NCBI GenBank assembly: GCA_022511125.1
Contig: JAFLSD010000005.1
Coordinates: forward strand, 1-64,000
DNA length: 64,000 nt
Direction of reading: 5' to 3'
DNA from: Paramuribaculum sp.
GTDB taxonomy: Bacteria > Bacteroidota > Bacteroidia > Bacteroidales > Muribaculaceae
Below, piece after piece: positions 1 through 8,563 of the stretch. The position numbers and the translations under genes are program-made. Each line of letters starts with the position of its first letter. Position 1 is the first letter of the stretch. The notes under the pieces are model-generated. The model did no database searches and was not told the origin of the DNA. It saw only the letters and a program-made list of their open reading frames with translations.

Positions 1-449
1 AAAAAGTCGTCGGTGGTGCCAAAGAGTAGCGGTTTGCCTATTGCGTCTTTGCGGCCAACAACTTCTATTAAACTGTTTTTAGATAGCAGGTCTATTGCGT
101 AGTCGCTATTAACCCCGCGTATTTCTTCAATTTCGAGGCGAGTAATTGGCTGTTTATATGCAATAATTGCTAAAGTTTCTAGTGTTGCGCGGCTAAGCAC
201 CTTTTCTTTTATTGGGTTTAAAACCTTTTCTATTGCTTCGGCATTTTGTGGGTTGGTTGAAAACTGAATTTTATTTTTAAACTTAACAATTTGAATGCCA
301 CTTTTTTCGTTATATTTTTTACTTAAGTTTTCTAGCGCTTTTTTTACTGCATTGTCGGTTACTTCAAACTTTTCGGCTAGAAGACTTAATTCAACTGGTT
401 CGCCAGCAACATACAAAACGCTTTCAATTAAACTTTCTAGGTTTTCCAT
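1..449 (-). CDS. scpB: ScpB, segregation and condensation protein B (C-terminus beyond window edge)
   Basis: The minus frame is open from an ATG at 447-449 to the window edge (149 codons). It begins MENLESLIESVLYVAGEPVE and ends near PLLFGTTDDF, which matches the family's conserved G(R/K)PLLYGTT segment; roughly the last 30-40 residues lie outside. ScpB is the winged-helix kleisin-associated subunit of the SMC-ScpA-ScpB condensin that organises the nucleoid. The start overlaps the scpA stop in a TAATG, as in the common scpAB pair. Codon choice (many CTA/TTA/GTT/GCA codons) and the protein sequence look like low-GC Firmicutes rather than the rest of the window, so transfer or a chimeric contig end must be considered. 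Confidence 0.85.
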   Translation of the reverse strand, partial: MENLESLIESVLYVAGEPVELSLLAEKFEVTDNAVKKALENLSKKYNEKSGIQIVKFKNKIQFSTNPQNAEAIEKVLNPIKEKVLSRATLETLAIIAYKQPITRLEIEEIRGVNSDYAIDLLSKNSLIEVVGRKDAIGKPLLFGTTDDF

Positions 450-703
450 TATTCGCTCTCCTCTTCGTTGTATTCGCTAAGGTCTACTTGGTCTAAATCG
501 ATATCAAAAAATTCTTCGTTCTTTTTTATTGTAATATCGCCAAACTGCTCTACCTGATCTACCAAAATTTGTTGCAGCTTTAATAGTTCTAAAATAGCCA
601 TAAAGGTTGTAATAATTTCTAGCTTAGAATAACTATCGTCGAACATTTCAAAAAACGAAATTTGCTTTTTTAAATTAATGCTCAAGCTAAATTTTAGAGC
701 TTA
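449..703 (-). pseudogene. scpA: ScpA C-terminal fragment, 5' part missing
   Basis: About 84 codons encode only the C-terminal winged-helix end of ScpA: SFFEMFDDSYSKLEIITTF, AILELLKLQQ and a QFGDI-like segment are recognisable. Family members are normally about 230-260 residues. Reading upstream, the frame meets a TAA at 701-703, and neither that frame nor the neighbouring ones up to 1200 shows the missing 150 or more residues (for example the N-terminal FEGPLDLLL-type motif). The only possible starts are late, such as the TTG at 683-685. The fragment is therefore either a broken gene or the point where two unrelated sequences were joined. It is coupled to scpB by a one-base stop/start overlap. 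Confidence 0.75.
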
Positions 704-1213
704 AACAATCTGTTTTTAGAATTTGCGCTTTTTGTAAAACAGTATGATTATATACGATTGCAAACAGATTGCTGTGATAAAACAATAAACAAGAATTTAC
801 AAATGAGTTAGACGCTCTCGTCAATTCTTTTAATTACTTATTTAACAACGAAAGCAGATATTACGTTATAGATTTAACTTTTTTTATGTAATATAAAAAA
901 AACATCCTAAATTTTTTTGACCTCGTATTTATCATTGCAAAATGAACACACTGTATTAAAGAAAAGGTTTATTTAGGTATAGAAAGTCTGTATTATTGTA
1001 AATAATATTGACTGCTTATGGTCGCAGATGTTAATTAAGAATCAAAAAAGTAAATATCCCCTGCTTTACGAACAGAACGATTCATTTCATCTCAGACACC
1101 GTCTGGAAAACATATAATTCCTTGTATTAATCTTATCCCTTCGCTTTATAATTGCTAAAATATTATCAAGCTATTTTCGGTGACACTATGCAACCTATTT
1201 AGGTGTGGCTTAA
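704..1213. other. AT-rich stretch without genes between scpA fragment and ABC-F gene
   Basis: No convincing coding frame on either strand; the frames are cut by frequent stops. The one structural element I can support is a 10-bp perfect inverted repeat, CAATCTGTTT at 706-715 and AAACAGATTG at 762-771, immediately next to the point where the scpA frame ends. No good TAnnTTTG promoter box for a flanking gene was found. Confidence 0.6.
706..771. repeat. 10-bp inverted repeat flanking 46 bases
   Basis: CAATCTGTTT (706-715) is the exact reverse complement of AAACAGATTG (762-771). It sits directly beside the truncation point of the scpA fragment. It could be a hairpin, the border of a rearrangement, or chance in AT-rich DNA. 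Confidence 0.35.
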
Positions 1214-3169
1214 TTACTTCAATTCTTCGGCTTCTCCCATCAATAGTTCCCAAATACTCATGGAATCCTCTAATTTCTTCTTTGTCTCTTCATATTTTTT
1301 AAAATCGTCATCTGTGACAGAATCGGTAGAAAAAACGGTTTCCAATTCTTTCAAATTATTTTCTAATTCTTGTATCTTATTTTCTTCAGCTTTAATTTTA
1401 TTATTTATTGTTTTTAATAATTTCTCTTTTTCGCGTTTCGCGAAATAGCTGAGTTTATTTGAATTTGAGATTTGGGAATCTTTAGGATTCTGTATTGATT
1501 GCTTATTATTGACTTTTTTGTCCTTAGAAGAAGTAGAGGAATTATTGGCTTCTGCTTGCGATTCGACATTATTTTTTTCAATATATTCATAAATTCCTCC
1601 AATATATTCTTTAAGCCGAGCGTTTTTGAATTCATAAACTTTATCCACTATCCCATTAAGAAAATCTCTATCATGAGAGACAATTATTGCAGTTCCTGTG
1701 AATTCATTTATTGCCTTTTTTAAAACTTCTTTGGATTTTATGTCAAGATGATTAGTCGGTTCATCAAGAATGAGAAGATTGACCGGCTCTAATAATAATT
1801 TAATCATAGCTAAGCGCGATCGCTCCCCACCACTTAATACTTTGACTTTTTTGTCTGATTCTTCACCTCCAAACATGAAAGCACCTAAAATATCACGAAT
1901 CTTAGTGCGTATTTCTCCCACTGCAATCCTGTCTATTGTATCATAAACAGTCAATTCGCCATCCAATAATTGGGCTTGATTTTGGGCAAAATATCCTATT
2001 TTAACATTATGTCCTATTTTTAAATTACCGGAAAATGTTAATTCATTCATTATGCATTTAATCAGAGTAGACTTGCCAGCTCCATTTTTTCCGACAAACG
2101 CAATTTTTTCTCCTCTTTTTATAGACAGATCAATTCTTTCCAAGACTTTATGTTCATCATAACTTTTGGATAATTCTTCAATAATGACAGGATAATCACC
2201 CGATCGGGGAGCTGGGGGAAATCTCAATTTAATTTTAGAATCGTCTATCTCGTCGACTTCAATAAGTTCTATTTTCTCCAGTTGTTTTATGCGGCTCTGA
2301 ACCTGAATACTTTTAGTCGCTTTATATCTGAATTTCTCGATAAAAGCTTCCGTATCACGTATTTGTTTCTGTTGATTATTGAAAGCTCGGGTTTGCTGAT
2401 CTATTCTCTCCTGTCTTAATGCTAAAAATTTAGAATAATTGACGTTATAATCATATATTTTACCTGATGAAATTTCTATTGTTCTATTGGTTGTATTGTC
2501 TATGAAAGCTTTGTCATGACTTACAAGAATGATGGCACTATTATTATTTTTTATATAATTTTCAAGCCATTGAATAGATTCTATGTCAAGATGGTTGGTC
2601 GGTTCGTCCAGCAGGAGAAGATCAGGCTTTTTGATAAGAATCTTTGCGAGCTCAATTCTCATTCTCCATCCCCCGCTAAATTCAGATGTAGATCTGTTAA
2701 AATCGCTTCTTTCAAATCCTAATCCGATAAGAGTCTTTTCTATTTCTGCTTCCCAATTGATGCTTTCCTCTATTAAAATATGATCTTGGAGGTCACTTAT
2801 TTGTTCGATAAGCTTTCTATATGAATCGCTTTCATAATCACTGCGCTCATTTAATTCCGACTCTAATTCGCCTAAATGAATTTTTAACTCGTTGACGGAT
2901 CTTATTGACTCCCTTACTTCTTCTATGAGCGTAACGTGATCTTTTATTTCCATCGTTTGTGGAAGATAACCTATAGAATAGTCTTTAGGGATATTGATAC
3001 TGCCAGACGATGGAGTTATTAATCGGTTCAGCATTTTTAATAAAGTAGATTTCCCGGCTCCATTTTTTCCGACTAATGCTATTCTATCTTTCTTATTTAT
3101 AATGAAATTTATATTTTTAAATAAGATTTTTGTTCCGAAATCAACGGTAAGATCTTGTACTGAAATCAT
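1214..3169 (-). CDS. ABC-F family ATPase (Uup/YdiF-like)
   Basis: 651 residues with two fused ABC ATPase domains and no transmembrane segment, which is the ABC-F layout of ribosome-associated translation factors. Domain 1 has Walker A GKNGAGKST (about 34-42), signature SGGW (about 165) and Walker B LLLLDEPTNHLD (about 184-195). Domain 2 has Walker A at about 360-368, SGGE at about 446 and LLILDEPTNHLD. The linker (about 240-310) is rich in Arg, Lys and Gln, as expected for the P-site tRNA-interaction motif. The last 70 or so residues form a charged coiled coil like the Uup/YheS C-terminal domain. Which ABC-F subgroup it belongs to, and whether it gives antibiotic protection, cannot be decided by eye. 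It stands alone, downstream of tRNA-Glu on the same strand. Confidence 0.9.
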   Translation of the reverse strand: MISVQDLTVDFGTKILFKNINFIINKKDRIALVGKNGAGKSTLLKMLNRLITPSSGSINIPKDYSIGYLPQTMEIKDHVTLIEEVRESIRSVNELKIHLGELESELNERSDYESDSYRKLIEQISDLQDHILIEESINWEAEIEKTLIGLGFERSDFNRSTSEFSGGWRMRIELAKILIKKPDLLLLDEPTNHLDIESIQWLENYIKNNNSAIILVSHDKAFIDNTTNRTIEISSGKIYDYNVNYSKFLALRQERIDQQTRAFNNQQKQIRDTEAFIEKFRYKATKSIQVQSRIKQLEKIELIEVDEIDDSKIKLRFPPAPRSGDYPVIIEELSKSYDEHKVLERIDLSIKRGEKIAFVGKNGAGKSTLIKCIMNELTFSGNLKIGHNVKIGYFAQNQAQLLDGELTVYDTIDRIAVGEIRTKIRDILGAFMFGGEESDKKVKVLSGGERSRLAMIKLLLEPVNLLILDEPTNHLDIKSKEVLKKAINEFTGTAIIVSHDRDFLNGIVDKVYEFKNARLKEYIGGIYEYIEKNNVESQAEANNSSTSSKDKKVNNKQSIQNPKDSQISNSNKLSYFAKREKEKLLKTINNKIKAEENKIQELENNLKELETVFSTDSVTDDDFKKYEETKKKLEDSMSIWELLMGEAEELK

Positions 3170-3190
3170 ATAAAATCATAAACTAATAAA

Positions 3191-3220
3191 AGAGCTGACC
3201 TTCTTTTGAAGACCAGCCCT
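3191..3220 (-). terminator. Terminator after tRNA-Glu
   Basis: Read on the minus strand, AGGGCTGGTCTTC and GAAGGTCAGCTCT pair over 13 positions (three G-U) around an AAAA loop and are followed by TTTT. It lies between the tRNA and the ABC-F gene. Confidence 0.75.
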
Positions 3221-3234
3221 TAAGTTTGAAACTG

Positions 3235-3307
3235 TAGTGAATCCGGGAATCGAACCCGGGTCTCCACCGTGAGAGGGTGGCGTGCTAGGCCACTACACTA
3301 AATCACC
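3235..3307 (-). tRNA. tRNA-Glu (anticodon CUC)
   Basis: A full cloverleaf can be drawn: acceptor GGTGATT/ATTCACT with a G1-U72 wobble and one T-T mismatch, D stem GTGT/GCAC, anticodon stem CCACC/GGTGG with loop CTCTCAC (anticodon CTC, reading GAG), and T arm CCGGG-TTCGATT-CCCGG. Length is 73 bases; the 3' CCA is not encoded. It has its own promoter at 3333-3364 and its own terminator. Confidence 0.93.
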
Positions 3308-3332
3308 ATCTTGTCCTATAAAAGAGACAATG

Positions 3333-3364
3333 CAAAGTTAAGTTTAATACTTTAATTATGCAAA
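3333..3364 (-). promoter_or_regulatory. Bacteroidetes promoter for tRNA-Glu
   Basis: On the minus strand a -7 box TAACTTTG (3340-3333) is preceded by TTTG (3364-3361) with a 20-base spacer, the Bacteroidetes housekeeping pattern. Expected start is near 3326, about 20 bases before the mature tRNA. Confidence 0.75.
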
Positions 3365-3371
3365 TAAATTC

Positions 3372-4040
3372 TCAAAGAAGGGTTATTTCTCCGAAAAATT
3401 CAGGGCGATGAAAATCGGGCTGGGGTGTATCTATAGGAGACCAACTTAAGAAATGAGGTGAAGAGGTTTTGTCAGCACATTTATAGAAGTTTCCCCAAAG
3501 TTTTATCGGAACATTTTCCTGGTATGTAACGCCTATAATATCTAATGGGATAGCTACTAATAAATTCCATGTAAAGATACCTTCAACCTCATTAAAGGGT
3601 TTTGTTCCACAAGAAGGATATCTTATAATTCGATCCAACTGTTCGTCAGGAAGTAATTGTCCCGAGTGTCTGTCTTTCCTTTTAGCAGCATGAACGGTAC
3701 CAATGCAGTTGAATTCGAAGTTGAAATAAGGTCCACCTTCCTCCGGAGCGACAAAAAATTCCACACATGAATCCTGATAAACATCAGAATTATTTTTAAA
3801 ATTAACAGCACGAAGATAATTGCTACGAACAAAGAAATCGATATAAATATATTTCTTGCTATGGGCTATGGAGAATGTTGTAAATGGACGATAGGGAAAT
3901 TGTTCTTTCCAATTCAGACATTCTACAGTCCGTTTTTCACCTTTCCCGTCAAGAGCTTCTATGATTTTGTTTGCCGGTAAATCGTCCAAATCTGGAAGGA
4001 ATGGTGCATCCAATGATTTCTTAATAATTTCAGTTTTCAT
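3372..4040 (-). CDS. Carbohydrate-binding family 9-like protein
   Basis: 222 residues without a signal peptide. The pattern of short beta strands with segments such as YIDFFVRS, DSCVEFFVAP, FNFEFNCIG and LKLWGNFYKC-like stretches is that of the CBM9/DOMON-like proteins annotated in many Bacteroidales. Ligand and function are not known; a sugar-binding role is only inferred from the fold. Its start overlaps the stop of the upstream LysE gene by four bases, so the two are translated as a pair from the promoter at 4689-4720. Confidence 0.7.
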   Translation of the reverse strand: MKTEIIKKSLDAPFLPDLDDLPANKIIEALDGKGEKRTVECLNWKEQFPYRPFTTFSIAHSKKYIYIDFFVRSNYLRAVNFKNNSDVYQDSCVEFFVAPEEGGPYFNFEFNCIGTVHAAKRKDRHSGQLLPDEQLDRIIRYPSCGTKPFNEVEGIFTWNLLVAIPLDIIGVTYQENVPIKLWGNFYKCADKTSSPHFLSWSPIDTPQPDFHRPEFFGEITLL

Positions 4041-4681
4041 ATTCTTAATAATTCTTTAATACTTACGATACAACCGATAGTAGCCATAATCATTAAAATT
4101 ACAGCTATTATTCTATTTATAAGCCATAAAGACCGCATGTTAAAGTGCGCTCTTACCTTATTTACGAAAAAAGTTATCAAAAACCACCATATAACTGCAC
4201 CTGTAATTATAGCCAGATACCCTACGAAATAGTGATAAAATTCAAATACATAATCCAAGAAATTGAATCTGGCAAAAAGTCCAATAATGAAGAAAAGAAT
4301 CAATGGGTTGGAGAATGTAAACAGAAATCCTGTAATAAAATCTTTCCAGTATGTGTTAGTATGATCAGTTGAGGGCTTTAACTGTCTTGAAGGATTATTT
4401 CTAAATAAATATATAGCGTAAATAATTAGGACTATGCTACCTATTATCTGAAGTACATTTTGGTTAGATTCTATAAAATCAGTAACAAAAGAAAGTCCAA
4501 GGCCAGTCAGAAGGCAATATATCAGATCAGATAAAGAGGCTCCCAAGCCTGTCACAAACGCCGCCGTTCTGCCTTTGTTTAAAGTGCGTTGAATCACAAG
4601 CATGCCGATAGGACCCATCGGAGCTGAAATAAGTAATCCGATAAGCATCCCGGTAAACCAAATATAAAGCAATCCTTGCAT
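4037..4681 (-). CDS. LysE/RhtB family amino acid exporter
   Basis: 214 residues, six hydrophobic segments. The N-terminus carries the family hallmark SAPMGPIGMLVIQRTL followed by G-A-S-L-S-D, with a second half typical of LysE-type translocators. Such proteins export amino acids or homoserine-like solutes; the substrate cannot be read from the sequence. First gene of a two-gene unit with the CBM9-like protein, with a four-base overlap. Confidence 0.85.
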   Translation of the reverse strand: MQGLLYIWFTGMLIGLLISAPMGPIGMLVIQRTLNKGRTAAFVTGLGASLSDLIYCLLTGLGLSFVTDFIESNQNVLQIIGSIVLIIYAIYLFRNNPSRQLKPSTDHTNTYWKDFITGFLFTFSNPLILFFIIGLFARFNFLDYVFEFYHYFVGYLAIITGAVIWWFLITFFVNKVRAHFNMRSLWLINRIIAVILMIMATIGCIVSIKELLRI

Positions 4682-4688
4682 TTCAACA

Positions 4689-4720
4689 CAAATTTACAAC
4701 AGGCTTCGATTTATGCCAAA
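4689..4720 (-). promoter_or_regulatory. Promoter of the LysE-CBM9 unit
   Basis: Minus-strand -7 box TAAATTTG (4696-4689) and -33 TTTG (4720-4717), spacer 20. The start point would fall only a few bases before the ATG at 4681, giving a very short leader. Confidence 0.65.
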
Positions 4721-4746
4721 TCTAATTTAGTTATTATCTCATATAA

Positions 4747-6213
4747 TCAATATACATGATGGCTTTTCCTGGAAGCGTCAATTCTTAATAAAATAAAGAG
4801 AAGTATTGTAAAACTCCATAGGGAAGAACCTCCATAACTAAAAAAGGGTAGTGGAATACCGATAACAGGACAAAGTCCGATAACCATTCCTACATTTACA
4901 CAAATATGGAAAATAAAAAAAGATGCGACACAATATCCGTAGACTCTACCAAAAGTGGTAGGCTGTCTCTCTGAAATATGTATAACCCTTAGGATTAAAA
5001 TCAGAAAAAGAGCCAACACAGTTAAAGAGCCAACGAATCCTTCTTCTTCACCGATTGTGCAATAAATAAAGTCGGTATGTTGTTCGGGGACATATTTTAG
5101 TTTTGTTTGAGTTCCGTTTAAATAACCTTTGCCGGCAAATCCACCTGAACCTATGGCAATTTTACTCTGATTGACATTATACCCTAAAGCCAATTTATCT
5201 TCCACGAGTCCCAATGTTACTTTTATGCGTTGCTGCTGATGTGGTTGCAAAATAGAAGTAAAGGCATAGTTAATCATAAATAGGAAAATAATTCCGGTAA
5301 TTGTACCGAATATAGTTATGATTATTTTATTGTTATGAAATTTCAGACTTTGAATAAAACAATAAACTAAAGCTATACCTATTACCGACAGAAAGAAAAC
5401 TCTTCCCGGAATATCGACGGATAATAAATGCAATCCGAAAGCTAAGATTGAAGTTCCGGCAAACCAAAGGAAAACATTTCGGGCAAGGTCGTTTTTCTTA
5501 CAATATAGAGCGAGCATGCAGACCATAAGAATCATAAGAATAATGAAAACCAACGCTTCACCCAACGGAATACCCATGAAAATGTCATCTGCATATTTTA
5601 TCGCTAACACGAAGAATAAAATAGCGCAAAAAGCGGCTAAAAGAATCAAACCACTCATTCCTTCCCGGTAAAGTACAAAAAATAAAGCAAAATAGGCCAA
5701 TGCTGAACCGGTTTCTTTTTGTGCTAAAATCAAAACTACTGGGACCAAAATGATAGCTAATGCTTTGAGGTAATTTTTTAAACTATCGTTGAGTTTGAAG
5801 TTGTATTCGCTTAAAAGCTTTGCCAAAGCAATGGCAGTGGCAAATTTGCCAAACTCAGCAGGTTGAAATCTTAATGGTCCCATTACCAACCATGAACGCG
5901 ATCCTTTTATATCCGGAGCGATGAATATTGTAACAATCATCACAAAAAGGATGAACAAATAGATAGGATAGGCATAGGTTTCAAACATTCTTGAATCGAT
6001 AAGCAAAATAATGAGCGCAAGTATTAAAGCACAACCTATCCATGTGATCTGCTTTCCGGAAAACTCATTGAAATCAAAAATATTTGCATTATCCATATCG
6101 TAGCTAGCGGCATATATGCTGAACACACCGATAGTCACCAATATCAGATACAAAATGACTGTAAACCAGTCTAACGATCCGAAATATGATATTTTAGTGT
6201 TTCTTAACTCCAC
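4747..6213 (-). CDS. rodA: RodA, SEDS peptidoglycan glycosyltransferase
   Basis: 488 residues with ten or more membrane segments, SEDS family (RodA/FtsW/SpoVE). Recognisable pieces are KQITWIG near residue 50, LRFQPAEFGKFATAIALAKLL, the EQHTDFIYCTIGEEEGFVGS loop and the C-terminal PLPFFSYGGSS motif. It polymerises lipid II into glycan strands for side-wall elongation together with PBP2. It is clearly longer than the roughly 370-residue E. coli protein because of extra hydrophobic segments around 200-300, common in Bacteroidetes. Its start overlaps the end of the PBP2 gene by 20 bases; last gene of the mre operon. Confidence 0.93.
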   Translation of the reverse strand: MELRNTKISYFGSLDWFTVILYLILVTIGVFSIYAASYDMDNANIFDFNEFSGKQITWIGCALILALIILLIDSRMFETYAYPIYLFILFVMIVTIFIAPDIKGSRSWLVMGPLRFQPAEFGKFATAIALAKLLSEYNFKLNDSLKNYLKALAIILVPVVLILAQKETGSALAYFALFFVLYREGMSGLILLAAFCAILFFVLAIKYADDIFMGIPLGEALVFIILMILMVCMLALYCKKNDLARNVFLWFAGTSILAFGLHLLSVDIPGRVFFLSVIGIALVYCFIQSLKFHNNKIIITIFGTITGIIFLFMINYAFTSILQPHQQQRIKVTLGLVEDKLALGYNVNQSKIAIGSGGFAGKGYLNGTQTKLKYVPEQHTDFIYCTIGEEEGFVGSLTVLALFLILILRVIHISERQPTTFGRVYGYCVASFFIFHICVNVGMVIGLCPVIGIPLPFFSYGGSSLWSFTILLFILLRIDASRKSHHVY

Positions 6214-8056
6214 TGTAAATTATAGTGTTAGATGATTTCATCCTACTTTCAAGACCCTTACGATCGTCAGATATTTCACCTTTGAGATATTTCTCGATAA
6301 TAAGGCTACCTATTGGTACTCCGTATGTCGCTCCAAAGCCTGCATTTTCCACATAAACACAAACTGCAATCTTTGGATCGTCGTAAGGTGCGAACCCCAT
6401 GAAGACAGAATGGTCTTTTCCATGTGGATTCTGAGCAGTACCGGTTTTGCCGGCAACCGCAATGTCATGTAAATTGGCCAGTTTACATGTGCCTCCTGTC
6501 ACTGCCATCCTCATACCTTCAGCAACATCCTTAAAATAACGTTGATCTATTGTCGGAATTCTTTTATCTACGTATTGTGTCGGCAAAACCGTGTCTTCAA
6601 TTTCTTTTACTATATGAGGTGTTATAAACCATCCTCTATTTGCAATCGTAGAACATAGATTGGCTATCTGAAGAGGGGTCGCCAAAATCTCTCCTTGTCC
6701 TATGGAAACAGATATAATAGTGTTGGCACTCCAACGGTCTTCTCCATAGATTTTATTGTAGAATTTAGCGTTCGGTATGAATCCACGACTTTCTCCCGGC
6801 AAATCAACTCCTAATTTATAACCGTACCCTAAAGACACAAGATGATTTTTCCATACCTCAAACGCTTCGGCAGAAGAACCATATTTTGATTTTTTATCCA
6901 CCATATTTTTGAAGCCCCAACAAAAATATGCGTTACAAGAGGTCTGTAGTGCCGGTTTAAGGGGGAGGGGAGAGCCATGCCCATGACATCCTACTCTTAG
7001 TCCGCCATTTACAAAACCTCTGGAACAGGGATAAGACGTATAAGGTGTAATAATGTTTTCTTGAAGGAGGATCAGTCCGTTTGCAGGTTTAAAAGTGGAT
7101 CCAGGTGGATAGGCACCCATTAAGGCACGGTCGAAAAGTGGGCGAAGATCATTTTGAGCAAGTTTTTTATAGTTTTCTCCTCTCTGTCGTCCAACGAGTG
7201 CAGAAGGGTCATAGGTCGGAGCAGAAACCATTGCCAATATTTCACCGGTGGAAGGTTCTATAGCGACAACCGCACCAATTTTATGAGCCATAAGTTCTTC
7301 TGCATATTGCTGTAGCTCAACATCGATGCTCAACTTCAAATTTTTACCAGAAACGGCTTGTCGATCAAATTTTCCATCTTCGTATCTTCCTTGAATCTGT
7401 CCGTTAGCATCCCTTATCAACACTTCAACTCCTTTCTGCCCCCTCAGGTATTGTTCATAGCTTTTTTCAACCCCTAAATCACCCGTATAATCTCCAGGTG
7501 AATAATATGGATCATTTTCAATGTCTTTCTGAGAAACTTCCCTGATGTTTCCCAAAATATTGGCGGCAGTTTTATAGCCATATTCCCTCAAAATCCTTTT
7601 TTGCACAAAAAAACCGGGAAATTTATACATTTTTTCTTGGATTTTGCCGTATACTTCAGGAGTAAGATGAGTAAGGAACGTCTGTATACTATAGTTGGAG
7701 TACCCGGGATTTATTTTCTTATCTTTGATTTCTTCAAATCGCAGTTTTAATTGTTTCGGGGTGATTCCGAGAGTGCTACAGAAATCCAGTGTGTCGAACG
7801 GTTCAACTTCTCGGGGTATCATCATGATATCATAAGTTGGCTGATTGTACACAATTACCTTATCATTACGATCGTAGATCAGACCTCTTGAAGGATATAT
7901 GGATTTTTTCAGCAGGGCATTCGAGTCGGCATCCTCTCTATATTTAGTGTCAATTATCTGTAAATTGAATAGTCTGACCGCGAAAATAATCAGTACCACT
8001 ATCAAAAATCCACAGATGACATATTTACGTTTTTCTAAATTATAATCTTTTCTCAT
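6194..8056 (-). CDS. mrdA: Penicillin-binding protein 2, elongation transpeptidase
   Basis: 620 residues, class B PBP. One N-terminal membrane anchor (about 12-30), a dimerisation/pedestal region, then the transpeptidase domain with all three active-site motifs: S320-T-F-K323, S373-C-N375 and K537-T-G-T540. It cross-links new glycan made by RodA at the side wall. It lies between mreD (17-base overlap) and rodA (20-base overlap), which fixes its identity as the elongasome PBP2 rather than the division PBP3/FtsI. Confidence 0.94.
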   Translation of the reverse strand: MRKDYNLEKRKYVICGFLIVVLIIFAVRLFNLQIIDTKYREDADSNALLKKSIYPSRGLIYDRNDKVIVYNQPTYDIMMIPREVEPFDTLDFCSTLGITPKQLKLRFEEIKDKKINPGYSNYSIQTFLTHLTPEVYGKIQEKMYKFPGFFVQKRILREYGYKTAANILGNIREVSQKDIENDPYYSPGDYTGDLGVEKSYEQYLRGQKGVEVLIRDANGQIQGRYEDGKFDRQAVSGKNLKLSIDVELQQYAEELMAHKIGAVVAIEPSTGEILAMVSAPTYDPSALVGRQRGENYKKLAQNDLRPLFDRALMGAYPPGSTFKPANGLILLQENIITPYTSYPCSRGFVNGGLRVGCHGHGSPLPLKPALQTSCNAYFCWGFKNMVDKKSKYGSSAEAFEVWKNHLVSLGYGYKLGVDLPGESRGFIPNAKFYNKIYGEDRWSANTIISVSIGQGEILATPLQIANLCSTIANRGWFITPHIVKEIEDTVLPTQYVDKRIPTIDQRYFKDVAEGMRMAVTGGTCKLANLHDIAVAGKTGTAQNPHGKDHSVFMGFAPYDDPKIAVCVYVENAGFGATYGVPIGSLIIEKYLKGEISDDRKGLESRMKSSNTIIYSGVKKH

Positions 8057-8558
8057 TTTGTGTGTTTAAGCTGTTAATAGCCAGTATTATGATAAAAGTG
8101 AAAATTGTACTACCGATTACGTTAAACGTAAGGCGCAAGATGTTGAAAAAGGCCATCGATTCGATGACAAAAGCTATAATACAATAAATAAGCGACAAGG
8201 TAAATATGTACTTAGTAAAGACAGCCATTCCTACAGTTTTGGAGGAAATATATAATGATCCAATATCTTCAGTTTTAGAGGAATAAAGCTTGAAAATAGG
8301 ATGACGAAGAGCCGCGAGCAGGGTAGCAGATATTGTGTTCACTCCCAATGTGTCTGTGAAAATATCTATTATGAATCCACATCCGAATCCGATAGTATAA
8401 ATAGCATTTAACGAGACAGAAAATGGAATAGCCGCAAGAATATAAAGGAACACAAAAGCCATTGCATAACCAAACAGATAGATGTGGCTGAACACACATA
8501 CCTGAAGTATCATAAGGATGATACTTACTACAAGAAATCTAATGGTACTACCTTTCAT
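8040..8558 (-). CDS. mreD: MreD, rod-shape membrane protein
   Basis: 172 residues, five to six hydrophobic segments, poorly conserved in sequence as usual for MreD but placed exactly between mreC and mrdA. MreD is the membrane partner of MreC in the elongasome. The segment GFGCGFIIDIFTDTLGVNT corresponds to the typical G-D-x-x-x-G region of the family. Its gene ends inside the PBP2 start and begins five bases after mreC. Confidence 0.88.
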   Translation of the reverse strand: MKGSTIRFLVVSIILMILQVCVFSHIYLFGYAMAFVFLYILAAIPFSVSLNAIYTIGFGCGFIIDIFTDTLGVNTISATLLAALRHPIFKLYSSKTEDIGSLYISSKTVGMAVFTKYIFTLSLIYCIIAFVIESMAFFNILRLTFNVIGSTIFTFIIILAINSLNTQNEKRL

Positions 8559-8563
8559 AACGG

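Noticed and set aside
706..771. Terminal inverted repeats of a transposable element at the scpA break
   Set aside because: Only 10 bp, 46 bases apart, no transposase and no target duplication.
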